A stretch of 64,000 bases of DNA from CAYYKD01 sp964471825 (GCA_964471825.1 CAYYKD010000018.1:5467-69466), one strand, 5' to 3'. Positions 29,461 through 38,842 are shown, counted from the stretch's first letter. Notes: a model not told the origin generated them from the letters alone. Translations and numbers: made by a program.

Positions 29461-30420
29461 CTAGCTTTTATCTATTTCTTTATTATATAGTAAAAAACGC
29501 AATGATTCTAAGACTGCCGACATTATAATTAGAATAAAACTTATAAGATAATTCTTTAAGAATACAACTTTTATAACTGACTTATTAATAAAACCACTGA
29601 TATCCACCCACTTAGATAGACCCATAACGAGAACAAAAAATAAAACACCTGAAACAGTCAATCTTAATAAAGGATATTTATCAAATTTTAGTATACTTAG
29701 AAATGACATTACAAATATAATTATAGCAATAAAATACACCAAACGAGAAAGTGAATGATCGGTCAAATAAAATGACGCTATAAAGCCTGAAAAATACTTT
29801 AGAAGATCCATATCACTATTAAACCCGCCAACACCATTCAAACCTACACCCGTTGAGTAAAAAATCAGATCATTTTTCTCCCCATCTATAATCGGACTAA
29901 TAATTATCCGATCTTCAAGGACAGTGAAACTAAGCCGTTCAAATATGTATGCTTGCCCATTCTTTATGACTACAGTACCAATAGCAGCGTTTTTATCAAT
30001 TGAGCTGATATATATCTTATAGTCATCACCGTAATTAAAAAAACTTTGCTTTGGAAAATAATAAGAAAGATCATCCGGCTTTTGTAATTGAATACTTTTT
30101 ACCGAAGGGTTCAACAAAAAAAAATAGGGTACCATAATAAATATTGATACAATCGTTGGAATAAAAAAAACAGTATAACGGCTTCCAGGTTTTTTACTTA
30201 CATCTACTACTGCAAAAATTACTGTTGATAAAACAATGGACATAATAAGACTAATATTAAATGATGGACCTAATGCATACTTAATCCCATCAATCCAACT
30301 ATCCCTTCCTGCTATTAAGAAAGGGTACAATCCATTAAAAATAAACAGAAGAAATATCACAAAAAAAACGGAAGCAAAATAAAGAAAAAAACGCAAAAGT
30401 GAACTAACAAATATTTTCAT
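29461..30420 (-). CDS. Membrane protein, unrecognised, paired with the 27312-29432 gene
   Basis: A 319-residue protein. Three helices lie near the N-terminus (about 5-30, 50-70, 85-105), a periplasmic segment at about 108-215 has beta-strand character (IGTVVIKNGQAYIFERLSFTVL), and three helices lie at the C-terminus (about 222-240, 250-268, 288-308). The six-helix plan with one central extracytoplasmic domain is like a permease half, but I see no diagnostic motif. It lies 30 bases downstream of the 30451 gene in the same run. Its own ribosome site is weak. Function unknown. Confidence 0.6.
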   Translation of the reverse strand: MKIFVSSLLRFFLYFASVFFVIFLLFIFNGLYPFLIAGRDSWIDGIKYALGPSFNISLIMSIVLSTVIFAVVDVSKKPGSRYTVFFIPTIVSIFIMVPYFFLLNPSVKSIQLQKPDDLSYYFPKQSFFNYGDDYKIYISSIDKNAAIGTVVIKNGQAYIFERLSFTVLEDRIIISPIIDGEKNDLIFYSTGVGLNGVGGFNSDMDLLKYFSGFIASFYLTDHSLSRLVYFIAIIIFVMSFLSILKFDKYPLLRLTVSGVLFFVLVMGLSKWVDISGFINKSVIKVVFLKNYLISFILIIMSAVLESLRFLLYNKEIDKS

Positions 30421-30450
30421 TTACTAACACTTATCATCAAAATTAACCCA

Positions 30451-31074
30451 TTAACCTTGAGCCCAAACATGGTACCTTCCAATTATCTCTCTAAAACTAG
30501 CACCTATATGCTTTGCATTAATATTTGCAAGTCTAAAATTAGTTTTCAGTATTGTTACAATATTCTCTTCAATAAAAGGTAGAACAACATTATTTACATC
30601 CTTATCAAAGATAAAATATAATATACTAAGATCACCTTTTTTCGGAAGTGCAACAGTAAATGAATCATAACAATCATGAGCTTTATTTGGAATCAACACA
30701 TTGTACTTGCTATCTTTAGTTAAGAATTGCTCACATTCACTAAATCTAAACGGCATAAAACCGGTTGAATTTGTAGGTCTAAAAGTTGGTTCTGTATGTT
30801 TCTGTGTATAGGCAGCCGGCTCTATCATACAAAACATCTTTTTACCCTGAGCTTGAAACTTTACACCCTCACCAAATGCATTAACCATCTTAACACCACT
30901 ATATGAAATCATCTCAAGTAAAAAAGGATCCATATTTCTTCGCGGGTCATCGTAATCCGGTGACATTACAGAAAGTATATATCCTTGTGTTATTTTAGGT
31001 AAAATCCCTTTATTTAGGGCATCTTCAAAAAACATTGCCTTAGGCATCGATTTATTTTGTGTGGTACCTTCCAT
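30451..31074 (-). CDS. Soluble protein of unknown function, first gene of the minus-strand run
   Basis: A 207-residue protein without signal peptide or membrane helix. The sequence is mixed alpha/beta, with a hydrophobic core segment DLSILYFIFDKDVNNVVLPF and a conserved-looking end (SFREIIGRYHVWAQ). AAGGGG before ATG is a good ribosome site. It opens the run through the two membrane proteins to proA and yqeK. No family is recognised, and I assign no function. Confidence 0.6.
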   Translation of the reverse strand: MEGTTQNKSMPKAMFFEDALNKGILPKITQGYILSVMSPDYDDPRRNMDPFLLEMISYSGVKMVNAFGEGVKFQAQGKKMFCMIEPAAYTQKHTEPTFRPTNSTGFMPFRFSECEQFLTKDSKYNVLIPNKAHDCYDSFTVALPKKGDLSILYFIFDKDVNNVVLPFIEENIVTILKTNFRLANINAKHIGASFREIIGRYHVWAQG

Positions 31075-31170
31075 ATATAACCCCTTTACAAAAGTCAGTT
31101 TTTTTGTTAAATAATTATATATTATAAATTACTTTTTGTAAAACATATTTAATTTTTTTTTAAGAAACAC

Positions 31171-31199
31171 ACTTGCAAAAGATCGGTTTTTTTACAAGT
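31171..31199. repeat. Imperfect hairpin of the CTTGCAAAA family in a divergent intergenic region
   Basis: ACTTGCAAAA (31171-31180) pairs with TTTTACAAGT (31190-31199) with one mismatch. It lies between the divergent genes at 31074 and 31343, so it is not a simple terminator of either. The rest of this 268-base spacer is AT-rich and holds the promoters of both genes, not clearly resolved. Confidence 0.4.
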
Positions 31200-31342
31200 T
31201 TAACGATTGGTTGACCAAATTCCATTATTTTACCAACTAAAAGACCTGGAATGACCACAAATTTTAATATGTCTTAATTATAAAGAAACTATGGATAATT
31301 TTAATTTATATCCGATAATTATACAAGGGAGAGGTATTTATC

Positions 31343-31558
31343 ATGAAGATTGATGAGTTTCAAGCATACATGAGGCTACAGCTAAATGAGATAAACCAAT
31401 ACTTAACTATCAATAATTGTTGCCCAACTGAAAAGTCTTTAATGGTCTTCAAGTGGATTGAAAATTATGCAGAAGATTTTAGAACAAAATGGAATTACCA
31501 AAAGTATATTGAACGAGTTGAAACTGTAATAGAAAACACCGGAGCAAATTATGATTGA
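31343..31558 (+). CDS. Small 71-residue protein coupled to a YrdC-family gene
   Basis: A short acidic and aromatic protein (MKIDEFQAYMRLQLNEINQY at the start) with a strong ribosome site GGGAGAGG. Its stop overlaps the next start (ATGATTGA), the sign of real translational coupling. No signal peptide, metal motif or known domain is seen; helices are predicted throughout. It may regulate or stabilise its partner, but this is only inferred from the overlap. Confidence 0.65.
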   Translation: MKIDEFQAYMRLQLNEINQYLTINNCCPTEKSLMVFKWIENYAEDFRTKWNYQKYIERVETVIENTGANYD

Positions 31559-32180
31559 ATTTATAAACAAGACCAACATTGATCAAAGAACTATCAAGAA
31601 AGCAAACTCAATACTTGAAGATGGTGGGCTTGTAGCTTTTCCAACAGAAACAACCTGGTGTATATGCTGCAGTACGGCTTCTAGCACAGCAACCGAAAAA
31701 TTAAGAAGGCTTAAGGGTACATTCCATAAATACACCTTAACAATAATGTGCGAATCAATATCACAGGCAAGCGATCTTGCCGAGATTGATAACAATGCAT
31801 TTAGAATTGTAAAACAATACGCACCGGGTCCATATGTATTCATACTCAATGCAAAAAAAAATATAATTAAAATTACAGGCATAAACAAACCGGATATTGG
31901 AATCAGAATTCCTTCTAATAATATCCCCATCGAACTAATCAATTTTCACGGAAAACCATTATTTACTATTGCAGCCTCTAAACAAATGGGTTCACTTGAC
32001 TGGTGGGATAGTGAGTTTGCCGAAAACAACCTTTTTCAGTACGGATACGAGCTTGAAGATATAAAACAGATTGACTTAATACTGGATGACTCTGAAGCTC
32101 TGGAAAAGAATTTAACAACAGTAATTAACTTAACAAACGGTGTACCGGAACTGATTCGTCAAGGTTTGGGTGTCTTTTAA
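31551..32180 (+). CDS. Sua5/YciO/YrdC family protein (threonylcarbamoyl-AMP synthase type)
   Basis: A YrdC-fold protein of 209 residues. Members make threonylcarbamoyl-AMP for the tRNA t6A modification. The opening SILEDGGLVAFPTETTWCICCSTAS is the family signature, followed by LRRLKGTFHKYTLTIMC (the RLK loop) and PGPYVFILNA, with GIRIPSNNIPIELI later. The usual KxRP form of the RLK loop is altered (KGTFHKY), which makes the protein closer to the YciO side of the family, where activity is weaker or unproven. It is coupled to the small gene upstream. An 8-base inverted repeat covers its stop. Confidence 0.82.
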   Translation: MIEFINKTNIDQRTIKKANSILEDGGLVAFPTETTWCICCSTASSTATEKLRRLKGTFHKYTLTIMCESISQASDLAEIDNNAFRIVKQYAPGPYVFILNAKKNIIKITGINKPDIGIRIPSNNIPIELINFHGKPLFTIAASKQMGSLDWWDSEFAENNLFQYGYELEDIKQIDLILDDSEALEKNLTTVINLTNGVPELIRQGLGVF

Positions 32181-32207
32181 AGACACGCAAATTCTCAGAT
32201 TTTTTAG

Positions 32208-33020
32208 TTAGGAGGCTTTTACTTCATTAGGGTTATTTACAGCAATAACAAATTTTATCTTTACCATCCCTTTAGAATACCTTACACTATAGTCAATAAC
32301 GCCAAAATTGTAGATTGATGTAATAATACCAAGATGTTTCTGTTCTGCAAGCATATATTTCAAAATCAATGTTTTTTTATCATCATTAGACTTTATCTCA
32401 TCAATAATACCAATAAGCTCGTTTGCATGTGCCTCATCCGTATAGTTTTCAACCTCTACTACAAAATTTCCATTTGAAAAACGGAAAATCAACCTATAAT
32501 CGGTACCTTTTGTACTATATGAATTAGCATTCTGCAGTAATTCCTGAACAACATAGGATGTATTAGAGACAAGCATCTTTATCCGTGCCTCAGGGATCTT
32601 CTCAGAAATCGAATTAGTCAGATAATACTGTAAAATCCTTACAAGATAAACTCTGAATTCATTTATCTCATCCCAACTGATCTTTTTAAAAAAAACATCA
32701 AGTAAATAATCTGTCGGTTTATCCGGTTCAAGTATATTTACAACAGGTATCGAGTGTGCCTCTTCAAAATTTATCTCAATAATCGACTCTGCTGTAAGAT
32801 TAAATGATTTTAAGTATTTATTTATTTTTTCAAATAAATTCGCCTGTATTGACATTATGAGTTTATTTGAATCTATATCATTAATAACCCCATGATTTTT
32901 TTTATAGAATATCCCAAATATTCTAAGTATAAAATCGGTAGTATACCTACCAACTACAGTATTATCAATAACCTTTTGATAAAAGTGTATTAACCCTGCA
33001 CCACTCTTAATATTTTCCAT
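32208..33020 (-). CDS. Protein with C-terminal HATPase_c-like domain (anti-sigma/regulatory kinase type)
   Basis: About 270 residues, starting at the ATG at 33020, which has GAGG 7 bases upstream. The C-terminal half (about 140-270) looks like a GHKL ATPase: an N-box-like VQELLQNANSYS and a following strand pattern (YRLIFRFSNGNFVVEVENYTD). The lid glycines (G1/G2) are weak or missing, and there is no histidine-kinase dimerisation box. The N-terminal half (about 1-130) is not recognised. It could bind ATP in a partner-switch pathway or be inactive. Genes of this kind are common in spirochaetes. It is divergent from glnE, whose promoter lies in the 88-base spacer. Confidence 0.55.
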   Translation of the reverse strand: MENIKSGAGLIHFYQKVIDNTVVGRYTTDFILRIFGIFYKKNHGVINDIDSNKLIMSIQANLFEKINKYLKSFNLTAESIIEINFEEAHSIPVVNILEPDKPTDYLLDVFFKKISWDEINEFRVYLVRILQYYLTNSISEKIPEARIKMLVSNTSYVVQELLQNANSYSTKGTDYRLIFRFSNGNFVVEVENYTDEAHANELIGIIDEIKSNDDKKTLILKYMLAEQKHLGIITSIYNFGVIDYSVRYSKGMVKIKFVIAVNNPNEVKAS

Positions 33021-33072
33021 TAATAACCTCAATCTGATACTATAACATTATTATTAAATTTTCAAATAAATT

Positions 33073-33101
33073 TTGAGTTTTTTTTCTTTTTATTATATTA
33101 T
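33073..33101 (+). promoter_or_regulatory. Promoter, predicted leaderless, for glnE
   Basis: TTGAGT (33073-33078), 17-nt spacer, TATTAT (33096-33101). The ATG of the GlnE protein (MEFTDNID) is at 33109, 7 bases after the -10 box, so the message should begin at or next to the start codon. No Shine-Dalgarno is present. Confidence 0.55.
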
Positions 33102-33108
33102 TCATGCT

Positions 33109-36100
33109 ATGGAATTTACAGATAATATAGATAATCAAGATTTAAGAATGAGAGTTATTGATTGCATTAACAGCCTGGGAAAAAACGCTATTGAACAGTT
33201 ATTCTCATCCGGCAGCTACTTTAAGTCAAATTTAACAAAATACCCCACGATATTAGAACTAATTCAGTCTCATCCTACAACCCTTGAGGATAGAGAATGC
33301 AAAAGTTACCAAAATATTCTTTCTGACAGATACAGTTTTATATTTGAGAAAACAGAATATGACTCTATTTTTAGGCTAATAAGAGAGATAAAGAATATCG
33401 AGTCTGCTGTAATCGGCTCTGCAGACTTCATATATGAAATGAAATTAAGCCATACGGTTGCAGATATCTCATGCCTTGCCAGATTCTGTATCGAAGTCGC
33501 TGTCTATGCCGCATATCTTAAGCTGAATTCTGATTCTATTGACCTGAAGTTTATTAAAGAAAATATTGTGATAATTGGAATGGGTAAATTCGGAGGTAAT
33601 GAACTGAATTTCAGCTCCGATATAGATCTGATCTTTTTCTGTGACAATAAAATTAATAATGATTACGATCTTCACAATCAAATGCTTCATTTTTTTAGAA
33701 TCTTTCTTGATACACTGAGAAAGATATCATCTGATGGTTTTGTTTATCGAGTAGACATGAGACTTCGGCCTGAGGGGGCATCCGGCCCATTATTTATGTG
33801 TATAGATCAGGCGATAAACTACTACAACACCCGTGCAAAAAACTGGGAATTCCAGGCATTTATTAAAGCAGATATTGTTTATGGCTCAAACAAACTATTT
33901 GAGACAATAAAAAATAACCTGGAACCATTGATTTTTAAACATCAATCCCCTGAGAAAGTTCTTGAAGAGATCAAATATATTAAAGAACAGATAGAGCTGG
34001 AAGTATCTAAGAAAAATATAACTACAGATATTAAGCTTTCTCAGGGCGGCATTAGAGATGTTGAATTTATTATACAGTTTTTACAACTTATCCATGGTGT
34101 TAGATATACTGAAATAAGAGGTACAAACTCAATTAATGCACTAAAATCTCTTAGAACATTCAATATTGTAGATAAAGAACAGTATGACACACTAAAAAAC
34201 AACTATATTTTTCTAAGAAAAGTTGAAAATATACTTCAATTTACAGATAATCTACCTATCCATGAACTCCCAAGGGAGGTTAACTCAATTAAAAAAATTT
34301 TCAATGGATGGAAATTTAAAGGGATTGACAGTAGAGAAACTGATCAGCCTGACATCTTTCTAAAGATTCTTTTTACAAAAATGTCTGAGGTTAGAGCTAT
34401 CTATAATGAACTCTTTGAAGAAACTCTAAATTACCTTCAGATGAAAAATCGAATTTCAACACGATTTGAACAATTAAACCCTGACTACCTTAGTGATCAC
34501 TTCAAGCGGATGGATAGTGATTATTTCCTGCGGTTTAGCGAAGATGATATTGCCAGACACATAATGATGATAGAAAAAATTACCAAGACCAATCTGTGCG
34601 AGATATACCCGTTAAAAGTTTCGAACAACCAATGGTTATTAATAATCACAGCCTTTGATTACTGCTACGAGTTTTCAAAGATTGCCGGCTTATTATCATC
34701 TTACTACCTTGATATAATTGAGGGCGAATCGTTTACCTATTCAGAATACACAGAAGAACCGAATAAAATTAAATCATTCGGACTACGAGAAAAGTACACC
34801 AGACAGATATACACAGAGAGTATTCCTGATAACTCAACTATTCTAAAAAGAAGAAAGATTGTCTGTTCGACAAGGATTAAACTGGCTAATAAGGATTTTG
34901 CCGGCTCATTATTTAAACCTGATTGGAAATCATTTAAAGAGGATCTTTCTAAAATCTTAAATAACCTGGAAGAGAACACACCTGAAAAAGCAGAGGAGTT
35001 TTTAAACAACAAAATTTTCGATATAATGAAAGGTATAAATTTAAATATCCATCCGGAGATCTATCCGATTGAAATATCAGTTAATAACACCTCAAGCTCT
35101 AAATACACAATTCTTCATATTCGTTCAAAAGACAGTTTTGCCTTTCTCTATACATTTACAAATGTACTTGCAATGCGAAACTACTATATCTTTAAAATTG
35201 AAATTGCAACTGTCGGCGGGATGGCAGAGGATAGACTTTTTATTGTTACCAAAGCCGGCACAAAGATCGAAGACGCAAAACATATTGAAGAGCTTAAAAT
35301 CACTGTTACTATGATTAAACAGTACTCCTCATTACTGGTAAAAGCCGTAAACCCCAGCAAGGCTCTACATTACTTTGATGAACTCCTCAGCCGTGTCCTG
35401 GAATCATCCGATAAAAATGAGTTGCCGATTATTGGACAAAAAGATGTGCTTGAGAAACTTGCAAAGATATTCGGAATAAGTGAATTCATTTGGGAAGATA
35501 TGTTTAGAATGAACTATCAAGTTCTTCTGCCTGTGCTAAATGACAGCTCAACAGATATCAGGATCGAAAAGGAAGCACTTAAACAAAATTATAATATAAG
35601 GAAAATTAAATGAATATGAAGATTGAAAACCTTATGGTGACGGGTGGTTGCGGATTCATTGGCAGCAACTTCATCCGGTATCTTCTGGAACAGACCGATT
35701 TTAAGGGGCGAATCNNNNNNNNNNAAACAAATTTTTTACAGTGAAAACAAATCAACAGACTCTTTAACCCTAGTGGAATTTTCAGATGTATTAAACAAAT
35801 TTAAAGATAAGAATCTTTTTAGAATCGACCTTAGACATATCCTAAAAAAGATCGACTGTTTTGAATTCTCCTTGGAGCTTACTGAACTTGCCGAGTTAAT
35901 TCTAGACCTGATTTTTAAAAAAATAATAACCGGTTTAGCTGTTGAAAAAAATGAAAACGATATTCCTGATTGGTGCGTTTTTGGTCTTGGCAAGTTAGGC
36001 GGAAAAGAGCTCGGATATGCCTCAGATATTGAGTTGATGTTTATCTATGATGAAGTATCTGACAGTAATAACGGAAATAACACAGCTGAATCTCAATTCT

Positions 36101-36885
36101 TCTTTGAATCGGTAATGCAGACCTTTCTTAAAATGATTAAGGCAAAAAGAGAGGGGATATTTGAAGTAGACTTAAACCTCAGACCCTATGGACAAAAAGG
36201 AAGACTCTCGGTAAGTTTTAACAGTTTTAAAGAGTATTTCTCCTCAAGCGGTCATGCAAAACTCTTTGAAAGACAGGCACTTACTAAAATGAGGTTGATT
36301 ACAGGAAGCAGCAATTCACCTACCCTATCAGATAAGATTTTTGAAGTAAGAGATAATTTTGTCTATAAAAACAACCTAAACTCTCTTGATGAGCTCTATA
36401 GCGTTAGAAAAATGCAAATTGAAAACTATGTAAAGGATAGCAAACTCTTTAATATTAAGTATTCTTCAGGCGGACTTGTTGAAATTGAATATATAGCTCA
36501 AATTTTGTCTATAATTCATGGCGAGAATCTTCCAAACCTAAGATCATATTCTACCGTTCAAATTATGAATGCATTGAAAGATTATTCAATAATAGACGAT
36601 AAAACTTTTGATATTCTCTACTGTGCATTTCTATACTACCTGAATTTTATCAATATCCTAAGAATGGTTAAGGGTAACTCTAAGGATCTGACAGTAGACA
36701 GAGAAAACCCGGTTGATATCAACTACCTAATAAAGAGAGCGAAATTCATCGGTCTTATTACAAAAGAATCTGAGGAGGAACTATTCTCCTTATTACATTA
36801 CTATAGAGAGCGAGTTAATAACATATTTATCAATCTAGAGATTGCGGCCGGAGAAGATAAAGTTATTAACTCAGGCCTTGAATAA
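33109..36885 (+). CDS. glnE: Glutamine synthetase adenylyltransferase/deadenylase with linker ACT-like domain, interrupted by a chimeric gap
   Basis: GlnE attaches AMP to, and removes it from, glutamine synthetase according to nitrogen state. Domain 1 (about 1-450) has GMGKFGGNELNFSSDIDLIFF and LRPEGASGPL. A linker follows with an ACT-like segment (about 665-760, KYTILHIRSKDSFAFLYTFTN). Domain 2 has GLGKLGGKELGYASDIELMF with D-x-E where D-x-D is usual, and LNLRPYGQKGRL. Real coding runs 33109-35586 and 35725-36885; the stretch between is foreign sequence plus N. Joining at the shared AAACAAA restores one frame of about 1210 residues. The start is ATG 33109, because the longer start at 33073 lies in the promoter. 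glnA and glnB are not in the window. Confidence 0.9.
35610..35714 (+). pseudogene. 5' fragment of an rmlB-like gene, probably a chimeric contig end
   Basis: From the ATG at 35610, 35 codons read as the start of a dTDP-glucose 4,6-dehydratase type NAD-binding protein (VTGGCGFIGSNFIRYLLEQ), preceded by AAGGA. It then stops at the N run. It sits inside glnE, which continues on the far side of the gap. The fragment has higher G+C than its surroundings. It is best read as a misassembled tail, not a gene of this locus. Confidence 0.75.
35715..35724. other. Scaffold gap (10 N) in glnE
   Basis: The contig to the right begins AAACAA ATT, which repeats the last true codons of the left side (AAA CAA). 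The gap itself is therefore probably artificial, and the true distance may be zero once the foreign tail from about 35588 is removed. Confidence 0.85.
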
Positions 36886-36909
36886 TTAGTGATATTAGTG
36901 ATATTTATA

Positions 36910-36938
36910 TTGACTTAATATAAAAATTGTTGTATAAA
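36910..36938 (+). promoter_or_regulatory. Promoter for rpmB
   Basis: TTGACT (36910-36915), 17-nt spacer, TATAAA (36933-36938). A leader of about 57 bases leads to the GGAGG ribosome site of rpmB. Immediately upstream the sequence TTAGTGATA is duplicated in tandem (about 36887-36904). Confidence 0.65.
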
Positions 36939-37002
36939 ACCGTACTTATTTCGTTTATGTTTAGTTGTGTTTATCGGCACAAAAGAAGAATCGGAGGAAA
37001 AG

Positions 37003-37230
37003 ATGGGCAGAAATTGTGATATATGTAACAGGGGTACCCAAGTTGGTAACAATGTACCTAGAAAGGGTTTGTATAAAAGAAAAGGCGGTACAGGTTCTAA
37101 GATTGGTGTAAAAACTAAGAGAACTTTCAAAGTTAATATTCATACAAAGCGGATTAAAATTGGCGCAAATTATAGAAAACTTAACCTCTGTACAAGATGC
37201 CTAAAAACCTTAGATAAGGTTGACGCATAA
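37003..37230 (+). CDS. rpmB: 50S ribosomal protein L28
   Basis: L28 (75 aa) of the zinc-binding type, with CDIC near the start and CTRC near the end as the two cysteine pairs. The core SKIGVKTKRTFKVNIHTKRI is typical. The start follows GGAGG at 6-7 bases; an open frame extends to 36967 but lacks a site. A Rho-independent terminator follows directly, so it is a single-gene unit. Confidence 0.96.
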   Translation: MGRNCDICNRGTQVGNNVPRKGLYKRKGGTGSKIGVKTKRTFKVNIHTKRIKIGANYRKLNLCTRCLKTLDKVDA

Positions 37231-37233
37231 TTA

Positions 37234-37261
37234 AAAGCTCCCTTTAACGGGAGTTTTTTTT
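37234..37261 (+). terminator. Rho-independent terminator after rpmB
   Basis: CTCCC and GGGAG arms, extended by flanking A/T pairs around a TTTAAC loop, followed by eight T. It lies directly after the rpmB stop. Confidence 0.9.
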
Positions 37262-37322
37262 ATAACAATATTTTTATAGTAATATTTATAAAGCGATATT
37301 TTAAAAGAATGAAGGTGTTATA

Positions 37323-37874
37323 TTGGAAAATTTAATTAGGGAATTAATAGTAAAGATTGGAGAGAACCCTGAACGGGAGGGACTATTAAAAACTCCTGAG
37401 CGAGTTGCAAAGTCATACCAATTTCTAACAGAAGGGTATTCCGGCGATCTTAAGACAATAATTAATGATGCAATATATGAAAGCGAAAATAATGAAATGA
37501 TCATTGTTAAGGATATCGAGTTCTACTCTCTCTGCGAACACCACCTATTACCCTTCTACGGGAAATGCCAGATAGCCTACATTCCAAACAAAAAAATCAT
37601 TGGTCTGAGTAAGATAGCACGAATCACAGATCACTTCTCAAGAAGACTGCAAATTCAGGAAAGACTTACAACACAGATATGTGAAGCACTCGAAGAACAC
37701 CTCGAACCGGCAGGAGTTGGAGTTGTAATGCAGGCTAGACACCTCTGTATGATGATGCGTGGAGTACAAAAGCAAAACAGCTACGCAGTAACCAGTGCAT
37801 TAAGAGGCAACTTTAAATCAGATAGTAAAACTCGAAATGAATTTTTAAACCTTATAGATTCTAGACCATTCTAA
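37323..37874 (+). CDS. folE: GTP cyclohydrolase I
   Basis: FolE converts GTP to dihydroneopterin triphosphate, the first step of folate synthesis. The 183-residue protein has TPERVAKSYQFLTEGY, the zinc site CEHHLLPF plus the later cysteine in ARHLCMMMRG, and QNSYAVTSALRG at the end. The start is TTG with GAAGG upstream. No other folate gene is nearby. Confidence 0.97.
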   Translation: MENLIRELIVKIGENPEREGLLKTPERVAKSYQFLTEGYSGDLKTIINDAIYESENNEMIIVKDIEFYSLCEHHLLPFYGKCQIAYIPNKKIIGLSKIARITDHFSRRLQIQERLTTQICEALEEHLEPAGVGVVMQARHLCMMMRGVQKQNSYAVTSALRGNFKSDSKTRNEFLNLIDSRPF

Positions 37875-37915
37875 ATAAATACCCTTGTATAGATCATTAC
37901 TTTTGGGGTTATCCT

Positions 37916-38479
37916 CTATTTAAAACAATTAACTGACATATAGTATTCAACCAGCTCATTCTCACTAAGATCATCAATATCATTTACCCTGACCTTACTA
38001 TCCCATGCATATTTAATCTTCTTAATGAGAATATTATATAGCTCCTCATTAATCAAATCACTGTACTCTCTGTATATATCCTTTCTTAGGGCGATCTGCT
38101 CATCTTCCATATGACTAAATATAAACTCATTTAGTTTTGTCTTAACAAACAACTCATACTTATTATCAACATACTGTTTTTTGTTATAAAACATCGATAG
38201 GGCAAGAAATGCATGACGATTATTCATATCTACTTTAATTGCCTCTTTCCAAAAAGTCATCGCCTCATCCCTATTTCCCATCTTCCATAGTATAGACGCG
38301 ACCATATCAAATACACTTGATAATACACTTTCAGAATTAAGCCTTAGGTCTCCCAGAGAATTATCAAGTAAATATATTGCACTACAAAACTCTTTCTTAT
38401 GATATAAAATATTAACCTGATCCATAAGTCTGATAACTTCTACAAAATCATTATCTAAAAACAACTCATTAGTACTCAT
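37916..38479 (-). CDS. TPR-like protein of unknown function
   Basis: About 187 residues from the ATG at 38479, which has GGGG upstream (a TTG at 38494 is possible). TPR-like helices cover about 50-120 (ILWKMGNRDEAMTFWKEAIKVDMNNRHAFLALSMF). No signal peptide. It is a single gene, convergent with folE. Function unknown. Confidence 0.7.
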   Translation of the reverse strand: MSTNELFLDNDFVEVIRLMDQVNILYHKKEFCSAIYLLDNSLGDLRLNSESVLSSVFDMVASILWKMGNRDEAMTFWKEAIKVDMNNRHAFLALSMFYNKKQYVDNKYELFVKTKLNEFIFSHMEDEQIALRKDIYREYSDLINEELYNILIKKIKYAWDSKVRVNDIDDLSENELVEYYMSVNCFK

Positions 38480-38674
38480 AATAATAAACCCCAACTTTAT
38501 AGATAATCTCTACAATTATCCTGCTCCAATCTCAAAAAACTGTAAAATCAAAACAAAAAAAACTAAAATATTATTTATAAAATACAAATAATATTATACA
38601 CCGTATTTAAAATTACACTAGTAATAATTAAATAAATTTATGCACGAATGTCAATAAAAATATTGTAAATAACA

Positions 38675-38776
38675 AGAGTCTCTTGCAAAAATTCAAAATT
38701 TATTTATGCAAAAGCCTCACAAAATAAAAAACAGCTGCCTTAAATAAGGTTTATATTTTATTTTTACAAGAGCCTC
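38675..38776. repeat. Degenerate palindrome family copies in the 38480-38916 spacer
   Basis: A left arm GAGTCTCTTGCAAAAAT (38675-38691) can pair with TTTATGCAAAAGCCTC (near 38704-38719) or with TTTTTACAAGAGCCTC (38761-38776), so there are two competing right arms. The same arm sequence forms a perfect palindrome at 46847-46888. Apart from this and the efp promoter I see nothing else in the 437-base spacer, which is very AT-rich. Confidence 0.55.
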
Positions 38777-38813
38777 TAATAAAAGTGAATATTTAATCAC
38801 AGGCAAATCTATC

Positions 38814-38842
38814 TTGACATTTTTTACTAATTATTATATTTT
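38814..38842 (+). promoter_or_regulatory. Promoter for the efp run
   Basis: TTGACA (38814-38819), 17-nt spacer, TATTTT (38837-38842); TATATT with 15-nt spacing overlaps it. It gives a leader of about 70 bases to efp, whose start has GAGGTG upstream. Confidence 0.5.

Noticed and set aside
32170..32186. Palindrome GTGTCTTT...AAAGACAC over the stop codon of the YrdC-family gene
   Set aside because: Loop is very short and no T run follows, so I do not call it a terminator; it may be chance.
35644..35724. Start of the right-hand glnE frame at an ATG at 35644
   Set aside because: That ATG is out of frame with the rmlB-like fragment it sits in and reaches glnE only across the N run, so its first 23 residues are not real.
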